A DNA stretch of 64,000 nucleotides from Temnothorax longispinosus (Eukaryota; Arthropoda; Insecta; Hymenoptera; Formicidae), in the NCBI RefSeq assembly GCF_030848805.1, contig NC_092364.1, forward strand, positions 2,728,001 through 2,792,000, given 5' to 3'. Position 1 is the stretch's first letter; every line of letters starts with the position of its first letter. Positions 1 to 12,180 of the stretch are shown in pieces. The notes under the pieces are model-generated. The model did not search any database, was not told the origin of the DNA, and saw only the letters and a list, made by a program, of their open reading frames with translations. Both the position numbers and the translations under genes were made by a program.

Positions 1-3000
1 ACATCGAAACTCAAGTTTGGCAGCGTCCGTGGCAGTTGACTTATCGAAAGAACGCTCGAAATAAACTCCATTCGACGAGGCAAGCGGAATTCGTCTCAGC
101 GGGAAAAACACGGAGAAGATCAGGGTTTGTCAGCATTATCACGAAAGTACGAGGAGCAAACGAAGAAACGGAGAAAATCGAACAAAGGTAGAAAGAAAAT
201 TTATTGAGCGAGGTAAATCTAATCCGAAAGTCGCAACTTGTTTTACCAGCTTGGACTTTAATTGACTTTTTTCGAAGGAATGTTATATAACGCGAATACG
301 TAACAAAAAGTTCAGTCCTGTTTCATTACCGACGATGGACGACGAAAGATATTAGTTGAGACGAAAGTATTTAGTGATCACTTTTAGAATTTCCCATATG
401 ATAAATTGCACTTCTTGCGTACTGATAATATAATCGTACAAATAATCGTTAATAACAACAAATTATGTAAAAACATATTTGTCTTGTTTCACTGAACCGC
501 AATAAATTTTGTTCGTTCAATTATCACACGAAAAATATACAGATATATTTTTAGCACCTTTTGATAACCTGATTTCGTTTAAACATTCAGATTATCGGAT
601 TATTTATTTTACAAATGATAAGACAAAAAGCTCTTTAGCGCCAATATAAAAAAAATTCCATTTAATCGAACGCACGTTGAATTTATGTTAAAAAAAAATT
701 AGAAACACAGTGCAAGCAGCAACTAAGCTCGACAGTCAGCTGGCATTAGCAACGGCATTAGCAACGGCAGGAGGAGGGGAGTAATTAAAACGAATTGAGA
801 TAGCAGTCATTAATCGCATACTGGCAATCAGTTATAGCAATCGAAACGAATGTGATGCATAAGAGAACATCTAGATCAGCAGAGAACATTGAATCAGCTC
901 TTATCTAATATATCGCAGCAATCAAATCAATCGTATTGCCACAAGTGTCAAAAATATCACAGCCACACCAAGAATTCATAACAAGAGTTATCGTATTTCC
1001 TATTATGTTAATGCAACTAGAAATATTGATAATAACGGACAGCTTGGCTACGAGACTAGCAAGGCCAGAGATCGAAACAAAAATAGTAAAAAAATAAAAA
1101 AAAAATAAAAAGATGACGAGATCGGCGGTCGAGTTTCCCTCCTTAGAAATCAGCTATCGTTACCTGAGATATCGGAATCGGAGCCTGGCGTGGGGCTAGC
1201 GTCCACACTGTGCCTAGATCCTTGGCAGCATTCACTGCACTTGCTGCACATCGTCCCCGGCAATAAAATCGACGTGAACGTCCCTTAGCACTTATCTTCG
1301 TTCGTCGGCGGTTTCGTTTGTCGGCGTTTATCGTGCGTGACCGCCGTCGTTCTGCGTGAAAAAGGGCCAATCCGGGAATAACCGTCGCCGATTATCGAGC
1401 GTCGACTATCGCGCGCAAACGGACGGTTTTAACCGTGGAATCCGGTCTCACCGACGATTCACGATTCCCATCGCAAAAGCCGCGAGCGTTGACTGCAAAG
1501 GAATTTCCTACTTGAGCTCCTCCGGTCGTCTAGCGACAGATCGGCCTAATTTAATAATTCAACGTGTAAAAGTCAAAATTTCTTTTGACAATTTTACCGA
1601 AATGATACCGCGGTTGAACTGACGCGATTTAAAGGCCCGATCAGCGAAACTAAAGATTCAGCATAATTATGTCTTATATAAATAAAAAGCTTGGTGTAAT
1701 GCTGCTTTTAAATAATATATTTCTCTTAACAATAATTAGATTTTATTGCAGAAACTCCTTTGTTTCTCGTATCTAATAATATAGATTTCGCGTTAGATTC
1801 GCGGATGCAAGTAATCACGAACTGATAATAACTCGGGCGCGAGAGTTGAATTATTAAATAAATGTTCGCAGTCCAACCTAATAACGACCATTAACGACCG
1901 TGCCATTGCATTGGAACATCAGCTCGCAAATATAAATGCATGATATTTTACAACCTCCGTCTCACTCCTCTGATTGAATCCAGCGAAAGTGAAACGCGCG
2001 GCCCACGGTTTTCGCGTCTAACCTAATGAATGAGCGTACGAGCACTCGTCATAAACCAGATGAACTGCTGCATATATTTGCGGAGAAGCTCTCCTGGTGT
2101 GGAATGACTACTAAAAGCACAGTTGATTACCTAGACGGAGATTCGCGTGTGTGTATAGACTTTATAGTATGCGTACGGAAACACTATGGTTCCGGACAAA
2201 AGCGTAATTCGAACGGTGGCGAAATTAGAGCAATATGGGAAAACACCGCGGAAGAATACGCTTCGGTTGCATCGAAGAAAGAAAATACTCGAATCCGTTC
2301 GCGAATGACATCGAAAGCTCGCGGGGAAAACGCCTATCGAGAACTCGCTGCTATTATATCAGTCGAATTCGAATAATTGATAGATATTATCAATTTTCAA
2401 TGGTTCGTCGGTAACCGATGGAGAGTTAGAGCCGTTACAGATCGAATGTCGATTGGATTGTCAATGATGGTCGACAGTATGAAACATTTAGTGGCGGCCA
2501 TTACGCTTGCCACTGATGATCGTTATCAATGCCCGACCCTGTTACTCGCAAGACTAACGTCTTTCGTTTATTATTTCCAATATTATGTCACGAATACAAT
2601 ATATACATAAAACAGTATCCAAATCGTATTTTTTGGACTTTGTATTTATTAAGAAACAATCGAGAAATATGTTATTAGTGTTTTGCAATTTTAAAGCTTA
2701 TAAAATAACCCGAATAAAATAAATCCTATTTGCGTTTCGTTGTTATTGCCATCATGCGTTACTCCTTTGGGCATTTCAAAATGTTTGATTGTACGCCAAA
2801 TGGATTTAAATTTGCGAAAAAATCTTTCCGTTTTTCCAACACATCCATTTGTTTATCGTAACAAACATGATTGATTTCGTGCGTTATAATAAAAGCTTTA
2901 ATAAGCGTTAAAATAATGATATAATTTAGATTTAGATGATTTATAAATAGCCCATCGCTGAAGTTAACCTAAAGTGAGCTATAAAACGTATAACGATCAA

Positions 3001-3960
3001 GTATGGAGAGATAAAAGCCGTAATCGGTAATAAATGACGGACGTCAGTAGTTATGGACGATAAGTGTCAGACGGAACAAAATAGTGATAGAAAATAATCT
3101 TCAGTTATAGAATAAAAGAAGAATAGAAAAGAATATCTGTATTATATCTATATTAATTGCCAATTACTAGCAGACATAAAAAGTCATTCGTAATAATTAT
3201 TATATAAATATTAACAGAAAGGATACACTATCAGTAACTGTCAAAGGGCTTTGGATAAGAAACGTAATTTTTCGTAAAACATTCTCGAGCTCCGAGAACG
3301 TTTAAAACAAGCAGCTTTGCGCGGAGCAAAGTAAAGGTCAGATATTAAAAGCATGCGTTGTTGTCGACGGAAAGAATTTAATTCCCTCGCCAGTTGCCAA
3401 CGGGATTACTTCCGCCATGCTGCGCTGCAGATTTTATCATTAAAATATCATTACAACGCGTTCATTAGGTCGATCAAGCGCATTTGGCGTGGAATACATT
3501 GTTCGAGAACTCATCCCCCGGGAAACTCTTTTCACATTTTAGTTAACAACTGAACGCGAAATTCCACAGCGCACAAGGTATCTTTATCGACACTCACTAT
3601 CAATCAGATTGCTATAGTAGAACTAAGCGCTATGATGTTGCCTAAATGAAATCGTCGAAAAAAGATTTTCTCTTCTTTTTTAACAGAACCGTCTATCCCA
3701 ACGTTTTCATCAACGAGGCACGGCACTTTCGTCTCTTCCCGTTTAACTTTTAAACAGAGGGAAAACAGAGGCTACGATTGTAAATCAATCGCCACAAAGC
3801 TGTGCCAACAGAATTTCGTAGAACATATATGTATATAATATTTTTCACGGTGAAAGAACCGATTAAACGTTTTTTTATCAACAAGGAAGAAAAACGGAAA
3901 CGAACGGCCGCGGAAAAAAATTCTGTCGAATGACATCGCGTCGGCGTGACAACTCGCAGA
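1..3960. other. A+T-rich non-coding DNA, no recognised gene
   Basis: No protein family is recognisable on either strand. The longest open stretch is 2026-2610 on the plus strand: two consecutive same-frame reading frames split by a single TAA at 2374-2376. They have no similarity I recognise and a length expected by chance. A 12-bp direct duplication lies at 743-766 (GGCATTAGCAAC twice) and an A-rich tract at about 1080-1111. The stretch reads as intergenic or intronic sequence. Confidence 0.7.
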
Positions 3961-4620
3961 ACGTCGCGCGTTTATCTCACACGCAATCGGCGGCCACCAA
4001 AAGGTCCAACAAGTCGCGGGCGTTCGCGCGTGCGAGACCGACGACCGATCGCGACGTATCGCCGAATAAATGATACGCGTATACGCGGTTACGCAGCGCC
4101 GCGGGCGAGGGCGGATAACTGAAGCGACGGAGGAGTCGCTCGCGCGCAACATCGGTCACTGGGGCGAAGGTGTATTCGTGCGGCCGCGGTATGGGCGACC
4201 GAGGTGCGCGTGCATGCGCGTGCACGCATCTCGAGGGCGTCCCGACACCCCATCTCGCCCGGCTCTCGCCCCCGCTCTCCCGATCGTCCCCGCGCATACC
4301 GCGGGGATTATTTTCCATTTTGAATGATCGATTCTGGCGCGCGTGGTGATACGCCGATCGGTAACGCTCTTCTCGGGTTTCCGCGCGTTTTCAAGCCGCG
4401 CGCGCGAGCGTTCGGCGACGCGGCTCGGAATCGATTGCGATCGCTTTGATCGATACGCGGAAGGAGAATCGGCGTAGTGGCGCGATGCAGAAGCGACGAC
4501 GATAATTATGACGAGCAGTGCACGCGAGCGAAAAGACGCTTTGCGACGAGACGCGGGAAAATGACGCGGGTGTAATTTGATTAATCGACGCTCGTTACCG
4601 CCGGTAGAGATACCACCGGT
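3960..4620. other. CpG-rich island
   Basis: Dense CpG, with many CGCG and GCGCGC runs, contrasts sharply with the A+T-rich DNA on both sides. Reading frames are open on both strands at once (plus 4070-4327, minus 3977-4318), as expected when A+T-rich stop codons are scarce, so none is called as a gene. In insects such islands often mark promoters, first exons or enhancers; that role is inference here. A 26-bp alternating purine-pyrimidine run sits inside and is listed separately. Confidence 0.6.
4204..4229. repeat. 26-bp alternating purine-pyrimidine (Z-DNA-prone) run
   Basis: Every base from 4204 to 4229 alternates purine and pyrimidine, mostly GC, GT and CA steps (for example GTGCGCGTGC). 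Such runs are the classical sequence class that can adopt left-handed Z-DNA under negative supercoiling. Its place inside a CpG-rich island fits a promoter-type region, but there is no direct evidence of function. Confidence 0.6.
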
Positions 4621-7600
4621 AGCGTCATTATTACAAATACGCGTGGAGGAGAAGGGAGAAGATTTGAAAATTTTAGGGCACGCTTGAATAATGTAGATGA
4701 TTTACATGGCATATATTCTGCACCGGGATAAGAAATGCTTAATGTTTCTAGCATTTTTTTCTTTAAACAATAATTTTCTGTACTTTCGAAAAGGAGCGAA
4801 AAAAAATTGGAAGTAAAAAGTTTTCAATAAACGTTTAATTAGCTTCCTAATCCGCAAACGATCTCAAACGATGGAACTTTCATGTTCGTTAATGCAATGC
4901 GTGCGCATTATTTTCTTAATGTCTTTTCTTCTTAATTATTTCCCTATCGTGATAATAAAAGCATAAAATCAAGACGATTTCGTTGCTAACTAAATATGAA
5001 ATATAACCGCGCCACGAAGATGGCTTCAATCAAAAATCGACGGCAGACATTTTATATCCATGTGATAACACAAGTTAAAGAGAGGAAGCCTGTATTTAGT
5101 TATCGTGGGATCGCTCTTTGAACACGTAATTGCACGAAATCGCAATCTATTTTACATTCATCGTATCATTTTGCATGGGTCACCTAAACGCGACAGATAT
5201 TTTGAAGCGTTTTGCCGCTGGCGATCATGTTTGCAGTGAAAACAGTTCAAAGAAATAAGTCGGGAGTTGCGATGACGACGTCACGAGAGCGAGCACAAGG
5301 TTTATATCCACCCCAGCCTCATCCCGCAATTTCTTTCTCAATCCCATGTCATTTCGCTTTAAATCTTCTTAGATCTTATTTCTATCATCTCATACACTCT
5401 CCGTTTGAGCCGGCAAATTTTTCACATATCCGGGGGACTACGAAGACTACGAAGACTGATCAGCTGTTTTTCATTTGCGAAAAATATTATCGACAAATTT
5501 ATTCAATAGCAACAGCTACGTATCGTCTGAGAAAATACGTAAAGAGAATTTTATAACTTTCCTTTCTCATTTTCAAAAAGCCACGAACGTTTATTTAACA
5601 AATTTTAAATAACGTCTATTTAATACTATAGCATAGTAAAGAATGGAAAATATAAATTCGCAGTTTCTGCGGGATTTCATTTTCTGCACGATTAACAGAT
5701 TAAATAAAGAGAAAATAGAAATAGATAAATTATTCTCATACCGAGGTATACCTTCTCAGCTGCTTGAAAGTCTAGAGTAATGTATGCGACTATGAGCGTG
5801 TGCGTGCTAAAAGAAAGAGAAAGAAAAAAAAAAGAGAAAACACGCTCGAAAATAAAACGACGCGTTGGATGGATGCGACGTCAATACATCCCCGGGACGA
5901 AGGAACTTCCTGGGGTATCCCCGGCTCCGTCTATTAGAGCCCGCAAATGGCCGGACTTAAAAATAAAATCTCCTTTAAATTATCGCTGTCGCCGGCACAT
6001 CCCCGTTGTCCGTGTGGGGTATTTTTAATTATCACGCTCTGCGTGGATCTATCGACTTTACGCCCGAATAGGCGTGATAAATAGCCCGCGTGTATTCGGG
6101 CTATGTATTCGCGACACAGCTCGTAACAGTTTTTTTTTTTACAGGACGGGCGTCTCGTCCAGGTATCGTTCGCGGTTTCTTGTTCGTAAAAACAGGCCAC
6201 CGATTCACGTCTCGCCCGGTGACGTCCGATGCTAAAGACACGCGTTTCCTGTCGAAGGTTTCCGGTCGATACCTCTTAAAGTCGCCCACGTTTTCATTCC
6301 CCTCTGTCATTTGGTGGCTTATTCCATGTCGCAATGTATCCGCGCCAGCTCTGTCACCGCAATACCTGATTTTATAAAATTCCGCGCGCGAGATCGGCGA
6401 ACGTATTTCATAAACGGCACACGCAGATATGTATCCCTAATATCATCGAATCGGTCAGGCACGATCGCTGTGTATCGATCGATCTGATGTCGTGCTACCT
6501 CGAGTACTGAATTATTCATGTGAGCTCACTTTGTGAAAGCTCTTGTGTAAAAACAGAGATGTTAGGAATATTACCTGTGCGCGTGAGAAATCCGGAAATG
6601 GAATTTGCATCTTAATTGGTAGGTGTAACGCACGACATTGTAATATTGCTAAAGTCCGCGCGTTTCTATATCTAGTGTAATATCTAAATAATAACAAGCA
6701 ACGAATTTCGCATAACAGCTTCATCACATTCCTAATAGGATTAAACCTTGAAATAAACATTGCTCCATCGATATCTGTACTCCTTTTTGCACACGTGCCC
6801 GAACGCCTCAATTATGCCGTTTGCATTTTGCCGTTCGTATCGGGAGAGTGATCTGCAGAGCTGAGACATAATTTTATTCCGCAGATGAATGTTACGTCAA
6901 TCGTGCCGCTTCTTTTTAGACCTGTTGCGATCCTTTCCATCTTTGACGTTCGGTAACTCCATAAATATCGTTCCTAACATTTCTAAATGTCGCGGGGGGT
7001 TCTCTCTTATATATCGTTACACGATTAGCAGATCCTTTTGAGCAATAGAAATTATTTTAACAATCGTCGATGAATAATGTTGCTCGGATATATTTCGAGT
7101 TCGCTGAATATTCCTGAATATTTCACATTCTCTATTTCACCGCTTTGATTCACGCTGATATAAGCGTCTATTAAATTTGCTGAAAATCATTTTTGACATA
7201 TCCCGCGTATGTGTATGCGGAAGCTAGGTCAAGTGGACGTGCGCAGTTACGCCACCTCAAATTGAACGTAATTCGGTTGCTGGAATCTGGACATCCGCAC
7301 GCCACCGGGAGTGTTCTCTCCCCGAACGAGGGACGAAATTCGTCTTGAAATTGGGTTAAGCATGCACCCATACGTACGTGTTCCCAGCCGATGTGTCTCT
7401 CAGCCGCGCTTAATCACGATTATTATTTACCGTTTACCATAGCGCAAACAACGAATTGTATTTATGGTGCTCTAGATAAATTCTCGCGAAGAAGACACGG
7501 TTAAAAATAGCCGCATTTTTCAATCGATTATATCACAAGAAGCTTTCTAGTTGCATAAATCTTTACGAAATAGATATTTGCGCTTTAAAAATTATATTGA

Positions 7601-8503
7601 CGTTACAGTTATATAGTTTTTATTTTCGCAAAAATATTTAGACAAAATAAGTTTGCAATTCAGTATCTCGTTAACTTTTACAGAAAAGAAGCATTGTTAG
7701 ACATTTTCTTTAAAAATGATATCGGTAAACGTGTTCCTTGTAACGATTCTGCAATTATTAATGGTTCCATTCTTGCTTTTCACGTCGCCTCTAAGCAAGT
7801 GAAATCTCCTCAGGCGAAAGGAAAGATATAAAAAGATGACGAAGAAAATGAATTGAAAGACAGCCAAATAAGAATCGAAGTACCTGCTTACGGCATTATG
7901 AAAGAAGATTACTCGAGCATTTTGCAATTGATAAAAGTTGCATAACAAAGCTAAGTATTCTGCGAAAATCTCCATCGTATACTCCTTATTTATGTTAACA
8001 CAACAAAAAAATCTTTTTCATCCATTATGCGAACGTGATTTTGGTTTCTTACATTTATGCGAGTCTTTTTAAGGTCTCTACTATAGGTAGAAAAATGTAG
8101 AGAATAAGTGTCAAAGTGGAACTACGATATTGCCAAAGAAAAATAAAGTGAGGCGTAAGTCTGACGAAATAAATTGAAGAAAGCGGCGGTAAATCGATAT
8201 GTCCGGGACAATATCGACACGGAAGACTTTCAGTTTTGCGTCAGCTACTGGAGATCTATGACTTCGGTTATTTGAAAAGTTCTAAGCTGTTAAATTTCAA
8301 GCCTTTTTCAAAATATTTTAACGTTATGATTGTAAATGCAAACCTTTAATTTTTTTTAATTTCGTTTCATTAAAAGTATAAGTAAATTTAGAGAGAATTC
8401 ATATTTCTATAAAAGTTTTCAAAAGTAATATAATTTGTTTTATTAGTGCAAATTAAATTGCTGTTTAATAAGCTTAATGACTTAATAAAATCGCAAAAAG
8501 TTT
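4620..8503. other. A+T-rich non-coding DNA, no recognised gene
   Basis: No coding sequence is recognised. A moderately G+C-richer patch lies at about 5780-6480. Its overlapping frames on both strands show no family similarity, so they look like chance frames. A short imperfect tandem, ACTACGAAG repeated, lies near 5439-5456. Nothing else is supported. Confidence 0.65.
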
Positions 8504-8753
8504 TAGCCAATTCGGTTGGACGCACCAGTGCGCACTCAGTGCACATTAAAGCTGTTGTACACTGATTTTAATCTCTAATATTTAAAGTAAAATGCGAATA
8601 TTTCGACTGATAAAATGCCCAATACATATTTTACCAAACAATACAATAAAGATTTAACCCGTATATATTAAACGTACACTTTACGTTGATTTGTGTACGA
8701 CGGCTTTAACGTGCACTGAGTGCGCACTGGTGCGTCCAACCGAGAATTCGCTA
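8504..8753. mobile_element. Foldback MITE-like element with about 60-bp terminal inverted repeats
   Basis: The ends are long inverted repeats. The left arm (8504-8562) and the reverse complement of the right arm (8693-8753) share TAGC, AATTC and a block starting CGGTTGGACGCACCAGTG. Over the inner 50 bp (8513-8562 against 8693-8742) they match at 47 positions; a 2-bp insertion in the right arm lies just outside. The IR is directly flanked by AGTTT at 8499-8503 and AGTTT at 8754-8758, a probable 5-bp target-site duplication. The centre is A+T-rich and non-coding. This is the structure of a non-autonomous DNA transposon. I could not assign a superfamily: 5-bp duplications are known for Transib, among others, but the termini do not obviously match. 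The close arm identity suggests a fairly young insertion. Confidence 0.85.
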
Positions 8754-8758
8754 AGTTT

Positions 8759-11380
8759 CCATTTTTTAATTTTTGCTTCAATGATAAATTGATCGTTCTA
8801 CGGCAAACGAAGTCCTGTGTTTCTTTCTTTTTTATTTAAACATAAATTACAGAATAAAGTACTGAAGAAATGACGCGCCAATCCGAAATAGACTGCGAGG
8901 AAAAAGAAGAAGGTTCAAGAGCAGCGGAACGCAATATATAGAAAGAGGAGAATTCTTTCTCTCTGTCTAGTTATACGATCGCGCAATGAGGCGTAGCTGA
9001 GTTATTTCTTAAGTGGCGATTAACTAAGAACTCGCTGAAGAAACAGATAACTACGTCAGCATTTTCACGGGTCGGTGACCTTCGGGGCTGCCTTAACTAC
9101 GCAGTTTAAAAAGAAAAAAGAATTGGGAAAACGATTTTACTCCCGAGAATAACAATTCGTTACGTTGCTTCTGCACAATGAGATTATTTGTAAAGCAAAC
9201 TGTTCAAGTGAAAGGATATCGATTTCAAATACTGAGAATTTATCTGTACTGATAATAAGTAAAATTGTCAAAAGTATCTTATCGTTTGATTAATTTCAAG
9301 ACTATTTTAAAGCGTTCAGCGGAGTGTATGATAACATATAGAGACCTTACAGGAAGAATGTTGAAAATTTACAAGGGACATGTGCGGGGATATTAACATT
9401 TTTCTACTATAAAATGTCAAGTTAAAATGTATAATGAAACTTTAGAGGCAAGCCGTGCCAAAAGGTTAAATAAAGTTTCTATAAACATACGTCCGGAAAA
9501 TGCTCCCCTTCGTGTTATTCCACGATGTCGAGACGAGTCTATTGGCACGCTCAAACAGTTCACAAAGTGACCCTTTGCCAGGAAGCTGTTTTACACATGG
9601 GGATTTACTCAACGATGGCTGCAATGAGCCGATAAATGGAGAATGTATTTTTAGTAATGTGCCCGTAAACACACGTAATAACGTTATTTTCGTGACAGTT
9701 AATATTTTCATAAACAACGCTAGAAATATTTTTCCATTAATCCTCATAGTCCTGCCATCATTTTTCGAATATTTTAAAGCGCGCTATTTGACGCTGCAAG
9801 TTGCTTTACAATTGACACACAAATTCTTTCGTGCCTGAAAACAATTTCGAAACTCGTAGAGTTGTCTATGAGAATTTTATTCAATCCCGAGAAACAAAGA
9901 ACCTGTCCTTTCAATTTGTTGTTGTTTCTAGTGCAAATAATGCTTCACCGCCGCTATGTTAGAATAATCTTCCATCGTTTCAATGAGAAGGATCGATCGC
10001 TCGAAAGTACACACATACACCATGAAGAGGTTGAACCATTTCTCGCGTTAGCATATCAGCCAGGAAAGAGGGCGACGCGACGTATCAATCGCATAGAACT
10101 GCGCAATGTGGTTGCTAAACTTCGGCTACACATCATCGCGCCCGTGAGAGGCCGGTTAACGAGGCAACACACTCGGCGCAACTGCCGATATCGACAACTC
10201 TAAATCCGCTGTGAAATTCCGAAGTGCTCGAGACGTTTTCCCTCCCCAAGGCAGTCATGAGACGGCGTTTCAAGCTCCTCCAATCACCACGACGTATCGT
10301 ATACGGAAGATCGGAAAGCGCCTCCCAAGTTCGCTCCAATAGAGTGTGTACTGGTCAGCTCAGGGTTTCCGTTCCGTTCAGCGGATACTCGTCGATCTCT
10401 CGGCTCTCGAACGAGAAAATGGTCTTAAGCTCGACGACGATCACTCTTTGCCCTTTTATCTCTCGCTTCTACTCCACGTAAACGGATCACACGAAGGCGT
10501 TCGCCATTTCGCTATCGCAATGTGAAATTTAAAGACTAGAGGCAATTACGACTTTCATTATCTCGCTAAACTTCGAGTATCTGCTAACACAAGTAAATCA
10601 TTATTATTAAAATCTAACGGTCTTTGAAGAACTCACGTGCCCGTTCGCATTTCTACAAATTTTAGTGAAGTAATCGCGGTCCAAAACTAGAAAGCTGAAT
10701 ATTTTCCAAAATAAAACTTCTGAGCCTTTCAAAATTATTTAACGAGTTACAATGATGATATTCTGAAGATCTATGACAAATCCGCAAAGGAAAGATTAAT
10801 TTCCGCTAAAGTTTGTTAAAATAACGGGGTCGCGTATAACTGCTACGTTGTATAGTAACATCCAACAAAGTGGGCATCGTTTTGCATTAATGAGGGACAC
10901 GCAGTTCGCATTGAGAGATGTACAAGAAGGAATATAAATGCACCCCGGGTAAGCGAGAGCAACTACCGTGACATAAGTTTTCCGTGCACAGTCTCTCGTA
11001 ACAAGGTGGACAATTATTCACGCTTGCGTTATTGATACTTGCATATACGTGTATCACATATAAATATATGACATGGCTTTATCGACATTGGTATTAATTT
11101 TCATTGTATCGTAAAGCCTGCAAATTCTATGTTCGTGGAAATAATAACAGTAATCCTGGAATGTACGTGTGAATGAAACCAATTAAACGGTCCGATTTTC
11201 TTTATCGTAATTATTACGCTTTGTATGAACGAATTGCATAAACATCTCGGAGAAATATCGCGATTAATGGAATGCTTCACGGAGTACTCGTGGATGATTC
11301 ACTAACGATACGCGCGACGCTACCGTAAGATTTATTGCAAACGGTGCATAAATAAACGAACGCTATCAAGAGTGTATCAG
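8759..11380. other. Mostly A+T-rich non-coding DNA with a G+C-richer patch at 10.05-10.48 kb
   Basis: No gene is recognised. The patch at 10050-10480 has open frames on both strands. The minus-strand frame at 10133-10339 has plausible amino-acid composition, but it has no ATG and an in-frame TGA just upstream. No TATA box, initiator and downstream ATG combination was convincing here. Confidence 0.6.
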
Positions 11381-12180
11381 ACGTCGCGATCTCCGAATGC
11401 GAACACTTGAAGTATTCTCGCGCGAGATATTTAGAAAAATCACGCTTTGCTCCCCGTTGCTTCTCGGGAGAGCTCTGAGGAATTTGAGGGCATTCCTTTC
11501 TTGACGAGTGATTCAGACGATGCGAACGACAAGTAAAAGCGGAGGGAATGCCCGTCGAGGACGAGGAGAACGAGATCGGCGGAGAAGCGACGATTGCACT
11601 GAATGAGCTCTCCGAGGAATCGCGGCTGCGTTTGACGAGAGCGGAGACACTACTCAGCTTGGTGAACCATCACCCGGAGTAAGGGATACTCTCGCAGTGA
11701 TAATTACCGCGCTCGTAGTGGCGCCGACGTCACCGCTATGAATTACGCGCGGGCGCGTCGCGCTATCTACAACACGCTCCGGGGCCTGGGTAATTGGAGA
11801 CGAGGCTTTCGAGCTTAACTTCGTTGCTGCCTGCTCCAGTCTCTCTTCCTCGTTTTCTTCGGGATTCGGGCGTTCCTTTCTCTCTCGCTCTCTATCTCCC
11901 TACGTCTCTCTTTTTCCTTCTGTCCAGTACGCGCGGTAACGAGATCTCGGAATTAACCCGTCCACCGTGAAACGACCAACTAAAGAGGATCTCCTTTCGT
12001 CTCTTTCTTTTCGTCTCTCCCTTTCCGCTCTTTTTACCCGTTCCGTCTAATACCTCACAACTTAAGTACGCTTCGCTTACTATCGCGTGCGGATCGCCAC
12101 ACCGCGGATAGTTATCCTTCCGGTGCATTCTAAGACCCGTACGTCTGATGATGAGCGAAGAGATAAAAGCGAGATAGTTG
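11380..12180. other. CpG-rich then pyrimidine-rich island
   Basis: The first part (to about 11780) is CpG-rich with purine-rich stretches. The second (about 11830-12040) is pyrimidine-rich, with repeated TCTCTC and CTTTC runs. Open frames here follow from the biased composition. A promoter or enhancer role is possible but unproven. Confidence 0.5.

Noticed and set aside
955..966. TATCACAGCCAC, identical to the 5' seed region of the insect miR-2/miR-13 family
   Set aside because: No complementary star arm lies within hairpin distance upstream or downstream, and the match ends after 12 nt.
2026..2610. Two consecutive same-frame reading frames separated by one stop
   Set aside because: In 64 kb with six frames, dozens of frames this long are expected. 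No motif, codon bias or promoter was seen.
10133..10339. Minus-strand frame with plausible composition
   Set aside because: It begins without ATG directly after an in-frame stop, has only mild third-position bias, and shows no supporting splice sites.
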